Of a DNA stretch of 64,000 bases, positions 27,831 to 37,277 are shown one piece after another. A program made the position numbers and the translations under genes. Position 1 is the first letter of the stretch. Each line of letters starts with the position of its first letter. Below the pieces are notes generated by a model. The model had not been told where the DNA came from and ran no database searches. It saw only the letters and a list, made by a program, of their open reading frames with translations. The stretch is from contig JAHEFF010000008.1 in NCBI GenBank assembly GCA_024640315.1, positions 29,342-93,341 of the forward strand, given 5' to 3'. Source of the DNA: Woeseiaceae bacterium. Its GTDB lineage: Bacteria; Pseudomonadota; Gammaproteobacteria; Steroidobacterales; Woeseiaceae.

Positions 27831-28058
27831 ATGTGTCTCGCTATACCCATGCAGGTCAAGACGATCGAGAAATTCCAGTGTGTCTGTGAGGCACGTGGCA
27901 TCGAGCGGGAGGTCAGCCTGTTCATGATGCAGGGTGAGGATGTGGTGCCCGGTGATTTTGTCCTGGTGCACGTTGGCTACGCGATTCAGAAGATATCGGC
28001 AGATGACGCCGCTGAATCGTGGCAGCTATTTGACGAGATTCTGGCCGAAAATGCATGA
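27831..28058 (+). CDS. hypC: Hydrogenase maturation chaperone HypC
   Basis: The 75-residue protein starts MCLAIPMQV; the N-terminal cysteine is the one that carries the Fe(CN)2CO unit with HypD and shields the large-subunit precursor. Length and N-terminus are diagnostic. It is the first gene of a plus-strand run that goes on through hypE and beyond, and overlaps hypA by eight bases. Confidence 0.95.
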   Translation: MCLAIPMQVKTIEKFQCVCEARGIEREVSLFMMQGEDVVPGDFVLVHVGYAIQKISADDAAESWQLFDEILAENA

Positions 28059-28434
28059 ACTGGCGATATGTCAGGCATTGCTGGGCGAGGTTACCTCGCT
28101 TGCCCGATCCAGGGGCGCGATATCGGTCACGGACATTCATGTCGGCATTGGCCCGCTATCCGGCGTCGAAGCCGACCTGCTACAGGACGCTTTTCCGATC
28201 GCGGCGGCTGGTACGGTCGCCAACGCGGCGTTGCTTCATCTTCACCGGACCGCAGTTCGCGTAAGATGTACGGAGTGCGATGAGGAGACAGAGGCAAAGG
28301 TGAATCGGCTGGTCTGCGGCAAGTGCGGAGATTGGCGTACCACTTTGATCGGCGGCGATGAGCTGCTGCTGGAACGGGTCGAAATGACGACCCCGAGTAA
28401 CAATCAGGACAAGGGAGAGCTTGCACATGTGTGA
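28051..28434 (+). CDS. hypA: Hydrogenase nickel incorporation protein HypA
   Basis: The 127-residue protein starts MHELAI, the nickel-binding N-terminus (H2), and has two CXXC pairs (CTECDEE and CGKCGD) for structural zinc. It delivers nickel with HypB. ATG 28051 lies inside the end of hypC; longer in-frame starts are in hypC-coding DNA and lack the MHE terminus. Confidence 0.94.
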   Translation: MHELAICQALLGEVTSLARSRGAISVTDIHVGIGPLSGVEADLLQDAFPIAAAGTVANAALLHLHRTAVRVRCTECDEETEAKVNRLVCGKCGDWRTTLIGGDELLLERVEMTTPSNNQDKGELAHV

Positions 28435-29254
28435 TACCTGCGGCTGCAACGTAACCCACGGCAATGAACATCTCGTCGGGAAGGGCGGGAGTCTGGAACA
28501 CACGTCGGGTGGCAATGAGTCTGTTGAAGTGCTCAGAAACCTGCTGCACGCAAACGATCATGAGGCCGCCCACAATCGTGAACATTTCGACCGGCACCGG
28601 GTGCTGGCCGTCAACCTGATGTCGTCGCCCGGGGCCGGTAAGACCCTGCTGCTCGAGAAGACAATCGAATTGCTCGCCGACGACCTGAATATTGCTGTCA
28701 TCGAGGGCGACCTTGATACTGAGAACGACGCAAAACGCATCCGCGAAAAGGGTGTGCCGGCCATCCAGATCAGTACTGGCACCGCATGCCACCTCGATGC
28801 ACACATGGTACACGGCGCACTGCATGATCTTGAACTCGACGATCTTGACGTCGTTTTCATCGAGAACGTGGGCAACCTGGTTTGTCCTGCAAGTTTCGAC
28901 CTGGGCCAGCACCTGAATGTCACGCTGCTGTCGTCCCCTGAAGGAGACGACAAGCCGGCCAAGTACCCGGTGATGTTTCGCGCGGCCGATCTCATGCTGG
29001 TCACAAAATCTGATCTGCTCGAAGTGCTGGGTGATTTTGACCCGGCGAATGCGGAGCGACACCTGCGGCATCTCGCCAATGCGGCGCCCGTCATCGAACT
29101 GTCGGCACGCAGCGGAGCCGGAATGCAGGAGTGGGTCGATTGGCTGATCGAGGAGCGTTCATCGATTCGCTCACGCATTGCCGATGGCGAACTTGTCCGC
29201 CCTGCCATTCAACCCGAAGGTGTGGCATTACACTCGGTTTCACCTGCAGATTGA
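28427..29254 (+). CDS. hypB: Hydrogenase nickel incorporation GTPase HypB
   Basis: The 275-residue GTPase has the N-terminal nickel motif CDTCGC (residues 2-7), a P-loop SSPGAGKT (66-73), the conserved IEGDLDT and IENVGNLVCP segments (metal site at the dimer interface), and TKSDLL as guanine-specificity motif. It lacks the polyhistidine stretch seen in some HypBs. ATG 28427 overlaps hypA by eight bases. Confidence 0.95.
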   Translation: MCDTCGCNVTHGNEHLVGKGGSLEHTSGGNESVEVLRNLLHANDHEAAHNREHFDRHRVLAVNLMSSPGAGKTLLLEKTIELLADDLNIAVIEGDLDTENDAKRIREKGVPAIQISTGTACHLDAHMVHGALHDLELDDLDVVFIENVGNLVCPASFDLGQHLNVTLLSSPEGDDKPAKYPVMFRAADLMLVTKSDLLEVLGDFDPANAERHLRHLANAAPVIELSARSGAGMQEWVDWLIEERSSIRSRIADGELVRPAIQPEGVALHSVSPAD

Positions 29255-29273
29255 TAATCATCCGGAGCGCGAA

Positions 29274-30401
29274 ATGAATGTGAGCGCGAAAGACTGGCTG
29301 GCACAGCTGCGGAAGCTTGATTTCCAGCAGACCGTTCGAATTATGAACGTTTGCGGAGGACATGAGCGATCCATTTCGATGGCAGGCTTGCGTACTGCCA
29401 TTCCCGACAATATCGAACTGGTCCCGGGCCCCGGGTGCCCGGTCTGTATCTGCCCCGAAGAAGATGTCTTCGAGGCGATTCAGATTGCCCTGAATGAGGA
29501 TGTCATTCTCGTTGCGTTCGGCGATATGTTGCGCGTACCGGTCAATGTACCGAAGCGGGAACCGCGATCTCTCGAACAGGCCAAGGCTGCTGGTGGCGAC
29601 ATCCGGCCGATTGCCACCCCTATGGAGGCGGTGCGAATCGCGACTGAGAATCCGCATCGCGCGGTGGTGTTTTTCGCCGCCGGTTTCGAAACGACTACCG
29701 CCCCGGTTGCGGCGATGCTCGCCGAGGGTGCGCCGGACAACTTGCTGGTGTTGTTGTCCGGCAGGTTGACCTGGCCGGCCGTTGCGATGTTGCTGGACTC
29801 GGGCGAGCCGGGATTCAATGCTCTGATCGCACCAGGCCATGTCTCCACTGTGATGGGCCCGGAGGAATGGGAGTTTGTTGTAGATAAGCACGGCATCCCT
29901 TCAGCCATTGCCGGATTCAGGCCGGATACGTTGCTTGCTGCCATGTATTCCGTGCTGCGACAACTCAAGACCGGAGAACACCGCCTCGAAAACTGCTATC
30001 CGGAAGTGGTCCGGCCCGGCGGAAATTCCACCGCCCGACAACAGCTGTCCGAGGTGATGAGCGTCGAAAATGCGAACTGGCGCGGGATCGGCGTAATACC
30101 GAATTCCGGATACGCGCTGCGAGATAAATACAAAGCGCACGATGCGCGACGGCATTTTCAGTCTTATGCGGATGAGTCGCGCAAGCGCGTTGGCGAAATG
30201 CCGCCGGGATGCGACTGTGCGCAGGTGGTGCTCGGAAAGATCTATCCCAATCAATGTCGGCTGTACGGCGTAGCATGTACTCCCAGGAAACCAGTGGGTC
30301 CTTGCATGGTTTCAGACGAAGGTGCCTGCCGAATCTGGTGGTCCGCCGGGTACCGGGAGAATGAGTGGGATGGGCGCAAAAAGAAGAAGTCCGTTGGCTA
30401 G
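29274..30401 (+). CDS. hypD: Hydrogenase maturation iron-sulfur protein HypD
   Basis: The 375-residue protein has the expected MNVCGGHE and GPGCPVCI motifs in its first 75 residues, the FAAGFETTTAP segment and the C-terminal [4Fe-4S] cysteine set (CDCAQV, QCRLYGVACTP, GPCMVS). HypD with HypC assembles Fe(CN)2CO. ATG 29274 follows GGAG; an upstream in-frame ATG at 29178 lies within hypB and adds 32 residues unlike the family. Confidence 0.95.
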   Translation: MNVSAKDWLAQLRKLDFQQTVRIMNVCGGHERSISMAGLRTAIPDNIELVPGPGCPVCICPEEDVFEAIQIALNEDVILVAFGDMLRVPVNVPKREPRSLEQAKAAGGDIRPIATPMEAVRIATENPHRAVVFFAAGFETTTAPVAAMLAEGAPDNLLVLLSGRLTWPAVAMLLDSGEPGFNALIAPGHVSTVMGPEEWEFVVDKHGIPSAIAGFRPDTLLAAMYSVLRQLKTGEHRLENCYPEVVRPGGNSTARQQLSEVMSVENANWRGIGVIPNSGYALRDKYKAHDARRHFQSYADESRKRVGEMPPGCDCAQVVLGKIYPNQCRLYGVACTPRKPVGPCMVSDEGACRIWWSAGYRENEWDGRKKKKSVG

Positions 30402-32682
30402 CATATCGCCAGCCGCGAAATACCATACAGTCCGAATAACCCTGACTGGACATGTACAAGGCGTCGGGTTCCGGCCATTCGTCTACCGCACGGCGCTGGA
30501 ACACGGCATCACCGGCGAGGTGCAGAACCGGGTTGGTGAGGTAAGAATCATTGCCACAGGAATCCCGGCGGCTATTGATCGCTTTCAGATTGACCTGGTC
30601 GCTGCTGCACCGCCTTTGGCAAAGCCAAAAATCGAAGTTGTCGAAACTGTGCCTGGGAAAAGCTACGACGTCTTTTCTATCGTCCCGAGTTCCAGCAATG
30701 CAGATGCGAAGATATTCGTTCCGCCCGACTACTTCATGTGTGATGAATGTCGGCTGGAGCTGCAGGATTCCTCCGACCGCCGGTATCGCTATCCATTCAT
30801 TAACTGCACACAATGTGGTCCTCGCTACACGTTAATCAGGCAGCTCCCGTATGACCGTCCGAATACAAGCATGGCGAGTTTTCCACTTTGCCCGGACTGT
30901 ACTGCGGAATATGAAGATCCCGGCGACCGCCGGTTCCACGCTGAACCCGTAGCGTGTCCTGACTGTGGGCCGCAGATCAGTTTCGAAGTAGCCGGTCAGC
31001 AGGAATCTATCAGCAGGGAAGCGGCACTTGGCGCGGCGCTCGATTATTTGCGCGATGGAAAAATTGTCGCAGTGAAAGGTGTGGGCGGTTATCACCTGAT
31101 GTGCGACGCCTGTAACCCGGAAGCGGTTGCCCTGTTGAGAGAGCGCAAGCACAGGCCCGACAAACCGCTCGCGGTCATGTTTCCAGTCGAGGGTGACGAC
31201 GGGCTCGCCGCCTTGCGCCGGGTTGTCAGTCTGGCAGAAGAAGATGCAGAACTTGTCGCCGGCCCAATGAGGCCGATCGTGCTGGCGAGAAAGTCCGACG
31301 ATTCGACACTGGCACCGAATCTGGCGGCCGGACTGTCAGAGTTGGGCGTGTTTCTGCCGTATACGCCTTTGCACCAACTGCTGGTCGCCGGTTTTGGCGG
31401 GCCTTTGGTTGCGACTTCCGGCAACATCAGCGGTGAACCCGTCCTGACGGACAATGAAGAAGTTAACGCGCGGCTGGCCAATGTCGCCGACGCGTTCCTG
31501 CACCATGATCGCCCGATACTCCGTCCCGCCGATGACCCTGTTTTCAGGCGGATTGCTGGTCGGACGCGGCCGTTGCGACTCGGACGCGGCAGCGCTCCGC
31601 GGGAGTTGAACTTGCCGTGGCGTCTGAAGGCGCCTTTACTGGCTGTTGGCGGGCACATGAAGGGCACGGTGGCCCTCGGCTGGGACGATCGGGTCGTGGT
31701 GTCTCCGCACATCGGCGAGATGGACAGCCCGCGCAGTATGGCCGTGTTCGAAACAGTCGTCGCCGATCTCCAGGCGTTGTACGGCGTCGAAGCTGAGAGA
31801 ATAGTTTGTGATGAGCACTCGGGCTATGCGACTCACCGCTGGGCATGGGCACAGTCGGGACTGCCGGTAACGACCGTTTGGCACCACTCGGCGCACGCAT
31901 CTGCGCTGGCGGGAGAGCATCCTGATGGCGATCGCTGGCTGATGTTTACATGGGATGGGGTCGGGCTTGGTCCGGATGGAACGCTCTGGGGCGGCGAAGC
32001 GCTCCTGGGTCGGCCAGGAGAATGGCAGCGGGTGGCCAGTATGCGCCCGTTCAGGTTACCCGGTGGAGAACGCGCGGGCCGCGAACCGTGGCGAAGCGCG
32101 GCGGCGCTCCATTGGGAATGTGGTAAACAATGGGCCGAGTCGCTGGACCCGGACGGACTTCTCCACGCCGCCTGGCATCGGCATATCAATACACCTCAAA
32201 CCTCCGCGGTTGGCCGCCTGTTTGACGCGGCCAGTGCGATGGTTTGTGAAACCTACAAAGTCAGTTTCGAAGCGCAGGGTCCGATGTACCTTGAGTCCAT
32301 TTGCAGGGAGAACGGTGAGGCCATCCCCCTTGCACTCACAGAAGACAAGGACGGTGTCTTCTGCACGGACTGGGAACCCCTGCTCACCATGTTGGGCGAT
32401 GGTTCGACATCGGCGACGAAACGCGCGGAATCATTTCATTCAAGCATGGCGATGGCGTTACTGGACCAGGTTCGGGAAATATCGGCGACGCAGAGATTCG
32501 ATCGCATCGGATTGGCAGGCGGCGTGTTCCAGAATCGTGTCCTGACTGATCAGGTTGTACATCTGCTCGAGGCAGATGGATATGCGGTGCATCTCGGCCT
32601 TGAATTGCCATGCAATGACGCGTCGATTTCGTTTGGGCAGGTGGCGGAGTGTGCCGCGCTTGACTGCCTGGAGAAGAATTGA
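30370..32682 (+). CDS. hypF: Carbamoyltransferase HypF
   Basis: The 770-residue protein makes the cyanide ligand precursor by carbamoylating HypE. Domains in order: acylphosphatase-like (TGHVQGVGFRPFVYR), two zinc-finger pairs (CDECRLEL/CTQCGPR and CPDC/CPDCGP), YrdC-like (KGVGGYHLMCDA, KHRPDKPLAVM) and a Kae1-like carbamoyl-transfer domain (WHHSAHASAL, GLAGGVFQNRVL). ATG 30370 has GGGAG about ten bases upstream and overlaps hypD by 32 bases; ATG 30361 is an alternative. Confidence 0.94.
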   Translation: MGAKRRSPLASISPAAKYHTVRITLTGHVQGVGFRPFVYRTALEHGITGEVQNRVGEVRIIATGIPAAIDRFQIDLVAAAPPLAKPKIEVVETVPGKSYDVFSIVPSSSNADAKIFVPPDYFMCDECRLELQDSSDRRYRYPFINCTQCGPRYTLIRQLPYDRPNTSMASFPLCPDCTAEYEDPGDRRFHAEPVACPDCGPQISFEVAGQQESISREAALGAALDYLRDGKIVAVKGVGGYHLMCDACNPEAVALLRERKHRPDKPLAVMFPVEGDDGLAALRRVVSLAEEDAELVAGPMRPIVLARKSDDSTLAPNLAAGLSELGVFLPYTPLHQLLVAGFGGPLVATSGNISGEPVLTDNEEVNARLANVADAFLHHDRPILRPADDPVFRRIAGRTRPLRLGRGSAPRELNLPWRLKAPLLAVGGHMKGTVALGWDDRVVVSPHIGEMDSPRSMAVFETVVADLQALYGVEAERIVCDEHSGYATHRWAWAQSGLPVTTVWHHSAHASALAGEHPDGDRWLMFTWDGVGLGPDGTLWGGEALLGRPGEWQRVASMRPFRLPGGERAGREPWRSAAALHWECGKQWAESLDPDGLLHAAWHRHINTPQTSAVGRLFDAASAMVCETYKVSFEAQGPMYLESICRENGEAIPLALTEDKDGVFCTDWEPLLTMLGDGSTSATKRAESFHSSMAMALLDQVREISATQRFDRIGLAGGVFQNRVLTDQVVHLLEADGYAVHLGLELPCNDASISFGQVAECAALDCLEKN

Positions 32683-33683
32683 TGGACGACGATCGCATCT
32701 CACTGGCGCATGGCAATGGCGGGCGATTCATGCGCGAACTGATCGAGGAGGTTTTTGCCCGTCATCTGGCCAATCCGGATCTCGATACTACCGCGGATGC
32801 TGTACCGATAGCGTTGAATGGTGGCGAAGTGCTGATTACCACGGATGGGTTCACGGTTCAGCCACTCGAATTTCCCGGCGGTGATATTGGCTCGCTTTGC
32901 GTACACGGTACCGTAAATGACCTGGCGGTCGCTGGAGCGCGGCCGATGTACCTGACCTTGAACGCATTCATTGAAGAGGGTCTGGAAGTCGCTACCCTCG
33001 ATCGCATTGTCGCCAGCCTGGCGCGTGCGGCCGATGAAGCCGGCGTCAAAGTCACTGCCGGCGACACCAAAGTAGTGCGGCGAGGCGAGGGCGGCGGATT
33101 GTATCTGGCAACAACGGGCGTCGGGATCCGCATGCCAGGCGTGCCGCCATCGATGAAGCGAATCGTAGATGGAGACGTCATCCTGGTCAGTGGCACGGTA
33201 GGCGATCACGGCACGGCAGTCATGTTGGCGCGGGAAGATTTCGGGCTTCGAGGTGAATTGAAATCCGACGCGGCGTGCGTAATACCTCTGACGGAAATGA
33301 TGATGAAGTTCGATGGCCTGCGTTTTATGCGAGATCCGACTCGCGGCGGAGTTGCCTCGGTTGCGCACGAAATCGTTCGTGCTACCGGCTTCGGCGTTCG
33401 TCTGGAACCAACAATTCCGGTCAAGGTTCAGGTTCAGTCGGTGTGCGAAATGCTTGGCTACGACCCGTTCTACCTCGCCTGCGAGGGGAGAGTGGTGGCG
33501 GTCGTGGATCCAGCACAGGCCGAGGAAGCGCTGCAGGCGTGGCGGTCGACGGACGCTGGACGCGACGCGGCAAGGATTGGCCGGGTCTCGGCAGCGGACA
33601 AGCGCGTGATTCTTGAAACCTCACTCGGCGGAGAACGTTTTCTTGAAGAGTTGGAGGATGACCCACTACCTAGAATTTGCTGA
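32682..33683 (+). CDS. hypE: Hydrogenase maturation protein HypE
   Basis: The 333-residue ATPase of the AIR-synthase fold dehydrates its own C-terminal thiocarboxamide to thiocyanate, the cyanide source. The C-terminus ends PRIC, with the required terminal cysteine. Nucleotide-site segments include GGEVLITTDGF and RDPTRGGVASV. Its ATG shares one base with the hypF stop (TGATG); an in-frame TTG three bases earlier is less likely. Confidence 0.95.
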   Translation: MDDDRISLAHGNGGRFMRELIEEVFARHLANPDLDTTADAVPIALNGGEVLITTDGFTVQPLEFPGGDIGSLCVHGTVNDLAVAGARPMYLTLNAFIEEGLEVATLDRIVASLARAADEAGVKVTAGDTKVVRRGEGGGLYLATTGVGIRMPGVPPSMKRIVDGDVILVSGTVGDHGTAVMLAREDFGLRGELKSDAACVIPLTEMMMKFDGLRFMRDPTRGGVASVAHEIVRATGFGVRLEPTIPVKVQVQSVCEMLGYDPFYLACEGRVVAVVDPAQAEEALQAWRSTDAGRDAARIGRVSAADKRVILETSLGGERFLEELEDDPLPRIC

Positions 33684-33688
33684 TTGCG

Positions 33689-35089
33689 ATGGATGACACT
33701 GCCGAAACCGCTGTCAGTTTCATCCATGGAGATCCGATTGCTCCGGTAATTCTCGGCGTTACGAGCATATTGCTATTCGCGGTCATCGGCCGATTTGTCG
33801 CCCGTAAATTCGACCAGCCGACTGTGCTTGGCGAGCTCCTGATGGGGATCCTGCTCGGCAATGTCGCCTGGTATTTCGGTATTGACCTCATCACGGTGCT
33901 TCGCGAAGGCCCGCAGGTTTTCGAAGTTGTACGTCAGACATTGGCGGGTACCCCGATTGAACAGGTCGCCGCGTCTATTTTTGGCAACGAAACGGGCGCC
34001 GAAATCGCGCGAATAGTCACCGGGCCACAAGGTGGCCAGGTCATGCAGGTCGCTCAAACGGTCGACGTGTTTTCACGTTATGGCGTGATATTTCTGCTTT
34101 TCATGGTAGGTCTCGAAGCCAATCTCGACGAGATGCGCAAGGTCGGCGCGGATTCTATCCGCGTTGCGATTATTGGCGTGCTTGCTCCGTTCGCACTGGG
34201 CTTCGCGGCAGTTGCAGTGCTGTTGCCCGGCATGCCCTTCAATTCGAACCTGTTCGTCGCGGCAACGCTCGGTGCAACGAGTATCGGCATCACTGCAAAT
34301 GTATTGCGGGAGCTGGACCAAAGCCGTTCGCGTGAAGGACACATCGTTCTGGGTGCCGCAGTTTGCGATGACATACTCGGACTGATCATGCTTGCTGTCG
34401 TTTCGGGCATCGTAGTGAGCGGAAGCATTGATATTCCGGAAATCGTTACCGTTATCGTGGTCTCGACATTATTCCTGGTGGGCGCGGTCAGCCTGGGACC
34501 GGCAATTGTCCGGTTCTCGGCAAGAATCATGGGTCGGCTGGATATCGTCGAAGCAAAAATGTTTACGTCGTACCTGTTCGTCATGGTCCTGGCATGGGCT
34601 GCGAGCCTTGCCGGGCTGGCGACAATCATTGGCGCCTTCGCTGCGGGCATCGTCCTGTCGGACAGTTTTTTTAGCGAATACGAAATTGCCAAAAAAAGAT
34701 CGATCGCTATACGCGAACTGATCATGCCGCTCGAAGTTATCCTGGTGCCAATCTTCTTCATTCTGATGGGCATCCAGGTCAAGTTGGAGGCATTCATGTC
34801 CTGGCCGGTTGTGACCGTCGCAGGCGGCCTCCTCGTAGCCGCGATAATCGGCAAGCTGGTCAGCGGCCTCGGCGCGAGCAAACCAGTGAATAAGCTGATC
34901 GTCGGTATTGGCATGTTGCCACGAGGCGAAGTGGGCCTGGTCTTTGCTGCGATCGGTCGAACGTTGGGTGTCATTGACGATGCGATTTTCTCCGCGATCG
35001 TGTTGATGGTAATGGTGACCACGCTTGCCGCACCACCGCTACTCAAAATTGCAATTCATTCGAACAACAACCATAGACCGGCAGCGTGA
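33689..35089 (+). CDS. CPA2-family cation:proton antiporter
   Basis: The 466-residue membrane protein has 12 or so helices and segments typical of Kef/NhaS-type CPA2 exchangers: DQPTVLGELLMGILLGN, ATLGATSIGITA and a VCDDILGLI that carries the acidic ion-binding pair. There is no C-terminal RCK domain, so it is the short form that exchanges Na+ or K+ for protons. It begins five bases after hypE with little ribosome-binding sequence and is likely coupled to it. ATG 33689 was preferred over TTG 33677. Linkage to hyp genes is unusual. Confidence 0.87.
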   Translation: MDDTAETAVSFIHGDPIAPVILGVTSILLFAVIGRFVARKFDQPTVLGELLMGILLGNVAWYFGIDLITVLREGPQVFEVVRQTLAGTPIEQVAASIFGNETGAEIARIVTGPQGGQVMQVAQTVDVFSRYGVIFLLFMVGLEANLDEMRKVGADSIRVAIIGVLAPFALGFAAVAVLLPGMPFNSNLFVAATLGATSIGITANVLRELDQSRSREGHIVLGAAVCDDILGLIMLAVVSGIVVSGSIDIPEIVTVIVVSTLFLVGAVSLGPAIVRFSARIMGRLDIVEAKMFTSYLFVMVLAWAASLAGLATIIGAFAAGIVLSDSFFSEYEIAKKRSIAIRELIMPLEVILVPIFFILMGIQVKLEAFMSWPVVTVAGGLLVAAIIGKLVSGLGASKPVNKLIVGIGMLPRGEVGLVFAAIGRTLGVIDDAIFSAIVLMVMVTTLAAPPLLKIAIHSNNNHRPAA

Positions 35090-35099
35090 GGAACTGACA

Positions 35100-36683
35100 A
35101 TGCATCGGGCCAGATACTCCCTGCCGGATTACGACACGAGTCTCGTGGAATCATTAATGGTGGAGGATGCATTCAGTCATCCGGTGACAGATATTGACCT
35201 GATTGAAACTCATATATCGTGGCTCATTGTTGCAGGAGACTTCGCCTACAAGATTAAGAAACCTGTCGTGCTCGACTTCCTCGATTTCGGCAGTCTTTCA
35301 CGCCGCAAGTTTTTCTGCGACGAAGAAGTGCGGCTCAACAAGCGCTGGGCACCCGATATCTACATCGACACCATTCCGGTCACTGTGAAGGATGGTCGGC
35401 CGCGATTTGGCGGCGACGGTGAGATCGTCGAATACGCAGTGCGGATGCGCCGCTTCGACCAGGGTTTGCGGCTCGATCACCAGCTCGAAACCGGCAATTT
35501 GTCCGCTGAAGACATGAGAGAGCTGGCGCGAAATATTGCGGATAGACATGGTTCTGCCGATATCGTCGCTAGCGAAGAGCGAAGCCGGGTTTTGCGGCTG
35601 ACACGCGAATTCATGGATGACAATTTCACTGCGCTTGACGGGCAGCTGGACGCTGATGTGCTCGGGCCGCTGCAGAAATGGTCAGAAGCGGAGTGGCAGA
35701 GATGCAGTGCTGTGCTCGGCCAGCGATTCGACGATGGATTCGTTCGCGATTGCCATGGAGATTTGCATCTTGAAAATCTCGTTCGACTTGCTGATGGGAT
35801 AACGACATTTGACTGTATCGAATTCAGTGCTGATCTGCGTCACATCGACGTCATGTGTGATATTGCATTCCTGGTCATGGATCTGGCGGCACGCGGCCGG
35901 AATGATCTGGCTGCGCACTTCCTGAATCGTTACCTGGAAGTGAGCGGCGATTACGCAGGTATTGCGATGCTCAACCTGTTCTTCGTGTACCGGTGCCTTG
36001 TGCGGGCAAAAGTATCCGTCATCCGCAGCAAGGAGCGATCCAATCGCACGGAGCAGGCCCGTGATCTCGACGAGGCGTTGTTCTATTCTGCCTTGGCGAC
36101 CCGCCAGGTAAAGGAGCGGTCACCTGTATTGATCATCATGCACGGACTTTCGGGGTCCGGAAAGACCTGGGTCTCCGGCCAGTTGATGGCTGAACTGCCT
36201 GCTGTTCGGGTGCGGTCCGACGTAGAGCGCAAGCGATTGTTCGGGGTCGGCGAGACGGAGTCGAGCCACTCTGCCGTTGGCAAAGGAATCTACTCCGAAG
36301 ATGCGAACCGCAGGTCCTATGAGCGGTTATTCGAGCTGGCTCGACTGCTGCTTCGCTCCGGTCACAACGTTATCCTGGACGCCTCATTTCTTGAGTCTGC
36401 TTATCGCAAAGAGGCGATGTCTGCCGCGAAAGACTGCGAGTGCACCAGCGTAATCGTTGAGGTTGTTGCGAATGAAGACGCAATTCATCAGCGCCTGCAT
36501 CGAAGGAGCCTGGATCGCAAGGAACAGTCGGAAGCCGGCCCTGCGGTCCTCACGTATCAACTTTCGGGGGCCGATTCTTTAACATCGGCAGAACGTCGGC
36601 GGACTGTCACCTGTGACAATTCGCATCATATCGATGTTGCCGAACTAATCAGCAGGATAGAAGGATGCAGTCACTCTCCGTAA
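35100..36683 (+). CDS. APH-like domain fused to P-loop kinase
   Basis: The 527-residue protein joins an aminoglycoside-phosphotransferase-like domain (CHGDLHLENL, C218-L227, with a later DCIEFS) to a C-terminal AAA/zeta-type P-loop kinase (GLSGSGKT, 349-356). Such fusions are widespread in proteobacteria; their substrate is unknown to me. The ATG has GAGG upstream and begins 10 bases after the antiporter. Antibiotic resistance should not be inferred from the APH-like half. Confidence 0.85.
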   Translation: MHRARYSLPDYDTSLVESLMVEDAFSHPVTDIDLIETHISWLIVAGDFAYKIKKPVVLDFLDFGSLSRRKFFCDEEVRLNKRWAPDIYIDTIPVTVKDGRPRFGGDGEIVEYAVRMRRFDQGLRLDHQLETGNLSAEDMRELARNIADRHGSADIVASEERSRVLRLTREFMDDNFTALDGQLDADVLGPLQKWSEAEWQRCSAVLGQRFDDGFVRDCHGDLHLENLVRLADGITTFDCIEFSADLRHIDVMCDIAFLVMDLAARGRNDLAAHFLNRYLEVSGDYAGIAMLNLFFVYRCLVRAKVSVIRSKERSNRTEQARDLDEALFYSALATRQVKERSPVLIIMHGLSGSGKTWVSGQLMAELPAVRVRSDVERKRLFGVGETESSHSAVGKGIYSEDANRRSYERLFELARLLLRSGHNVILDASFLESAYRKEAMSAAKDCECTSVIVEVVANEDAIHQRLHRRSLDRKEQSEAGPAVLTYQLSGADSLTSAERRRTVTCDNSHHIDVAELISRIEGCSHSP

Positions 36684-37258
36684 AAGACCTGATGGTACCG
36701 AAGGATCAGTACGCCAGGATTGCGGCGGACCGCACGCTGGGCGAGGCGGTGCTGAAGCTTCAGGAGGTACAGAAGAGTGAACAAAGCCTCAACCCGGATC
36801 GGCATCGCGACAGGGCCATCCTGGTCATCGACGAGCATGACCAGGTCATCGGCAAACTCTCGATGCTAAACGTGTTGCGGGGCTTGCTTCCACGGTACGA
36901 CAGGGTTCGCGGGTCCCGGACGTCGTCGAAAGCGGCGGCCCGGATTGGTTCCGCGCGCCTGTTTATCGACTCGCAGGAGAAAGATGTCGGTCTCTGGAGC
37001 AAGCCGCTGAACAATCTTATCGAGAAGGTATCCAGTGTCAAAGTCAGCCATTTGATCAGGGACATCGCTCCTGACGAGACTGTCGACGAGGAAGCATCGC
37101 TGGACAAGGCGCTTCACCAGATGATCATGGGCCGTTTCCAGTCATTGCTGGTAACCCGCGGCGGCGAAATCATCGGCATTTTGAGGCTTACGGACGTTTA
37201 CGAGGCGATCAGCGAGAGAATTCGCGAGTTCAGCGCGTCGGAATCGCAAGACGAATAA
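36665..37258 (+). CDS. CBS-domain protein (197 residues)
   Basis: Two CBS motifs are visible, at about residues 1-75 (SVKDLMVPKDQYARI, HDQVIGKLSMLNVLRGL) and 125-190 (VSHLIRDIAPDETVDEE, GGEIIGILRLTDVYEAI). It is probably a cytoplasmic adenine-nucleotide sensor. The start overlaps the kinase gene by 19 bases, and a second CBS gene follows after 19 bases. It is similar in plan to the next protein but not a near-identical copy. Confidence 0.85.
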   Translation: MQSLSVKDLMVPKDQYARIAADRTLGEAVLKLQEVQKSEQSLNPDRHRDRAILVIDEHDQVIGKLSMLNVLRGLLPRYDRVRGSRTSSKAAARIGSARLFIDSQEKDVGLWSKPLNNLIEKVSSVKVSHLIRDIAPDETVDEEASLDKALHQMIMGRFQSLLVTRGGEIIGILRLTDVYEAISERIREFSASESQDE

Positions 37259-37277
37259 CCCCCCAACAGGAACCGAT

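Noticed and set aside
34078..35046. 322-residue open frame antisense to the CPA2 antiporter
   Set aside because: Its composition (very rich in Thr, Ile, Ser, Met) is typical of the reverse strand of a membrane-protein gene. No start signal was seen.
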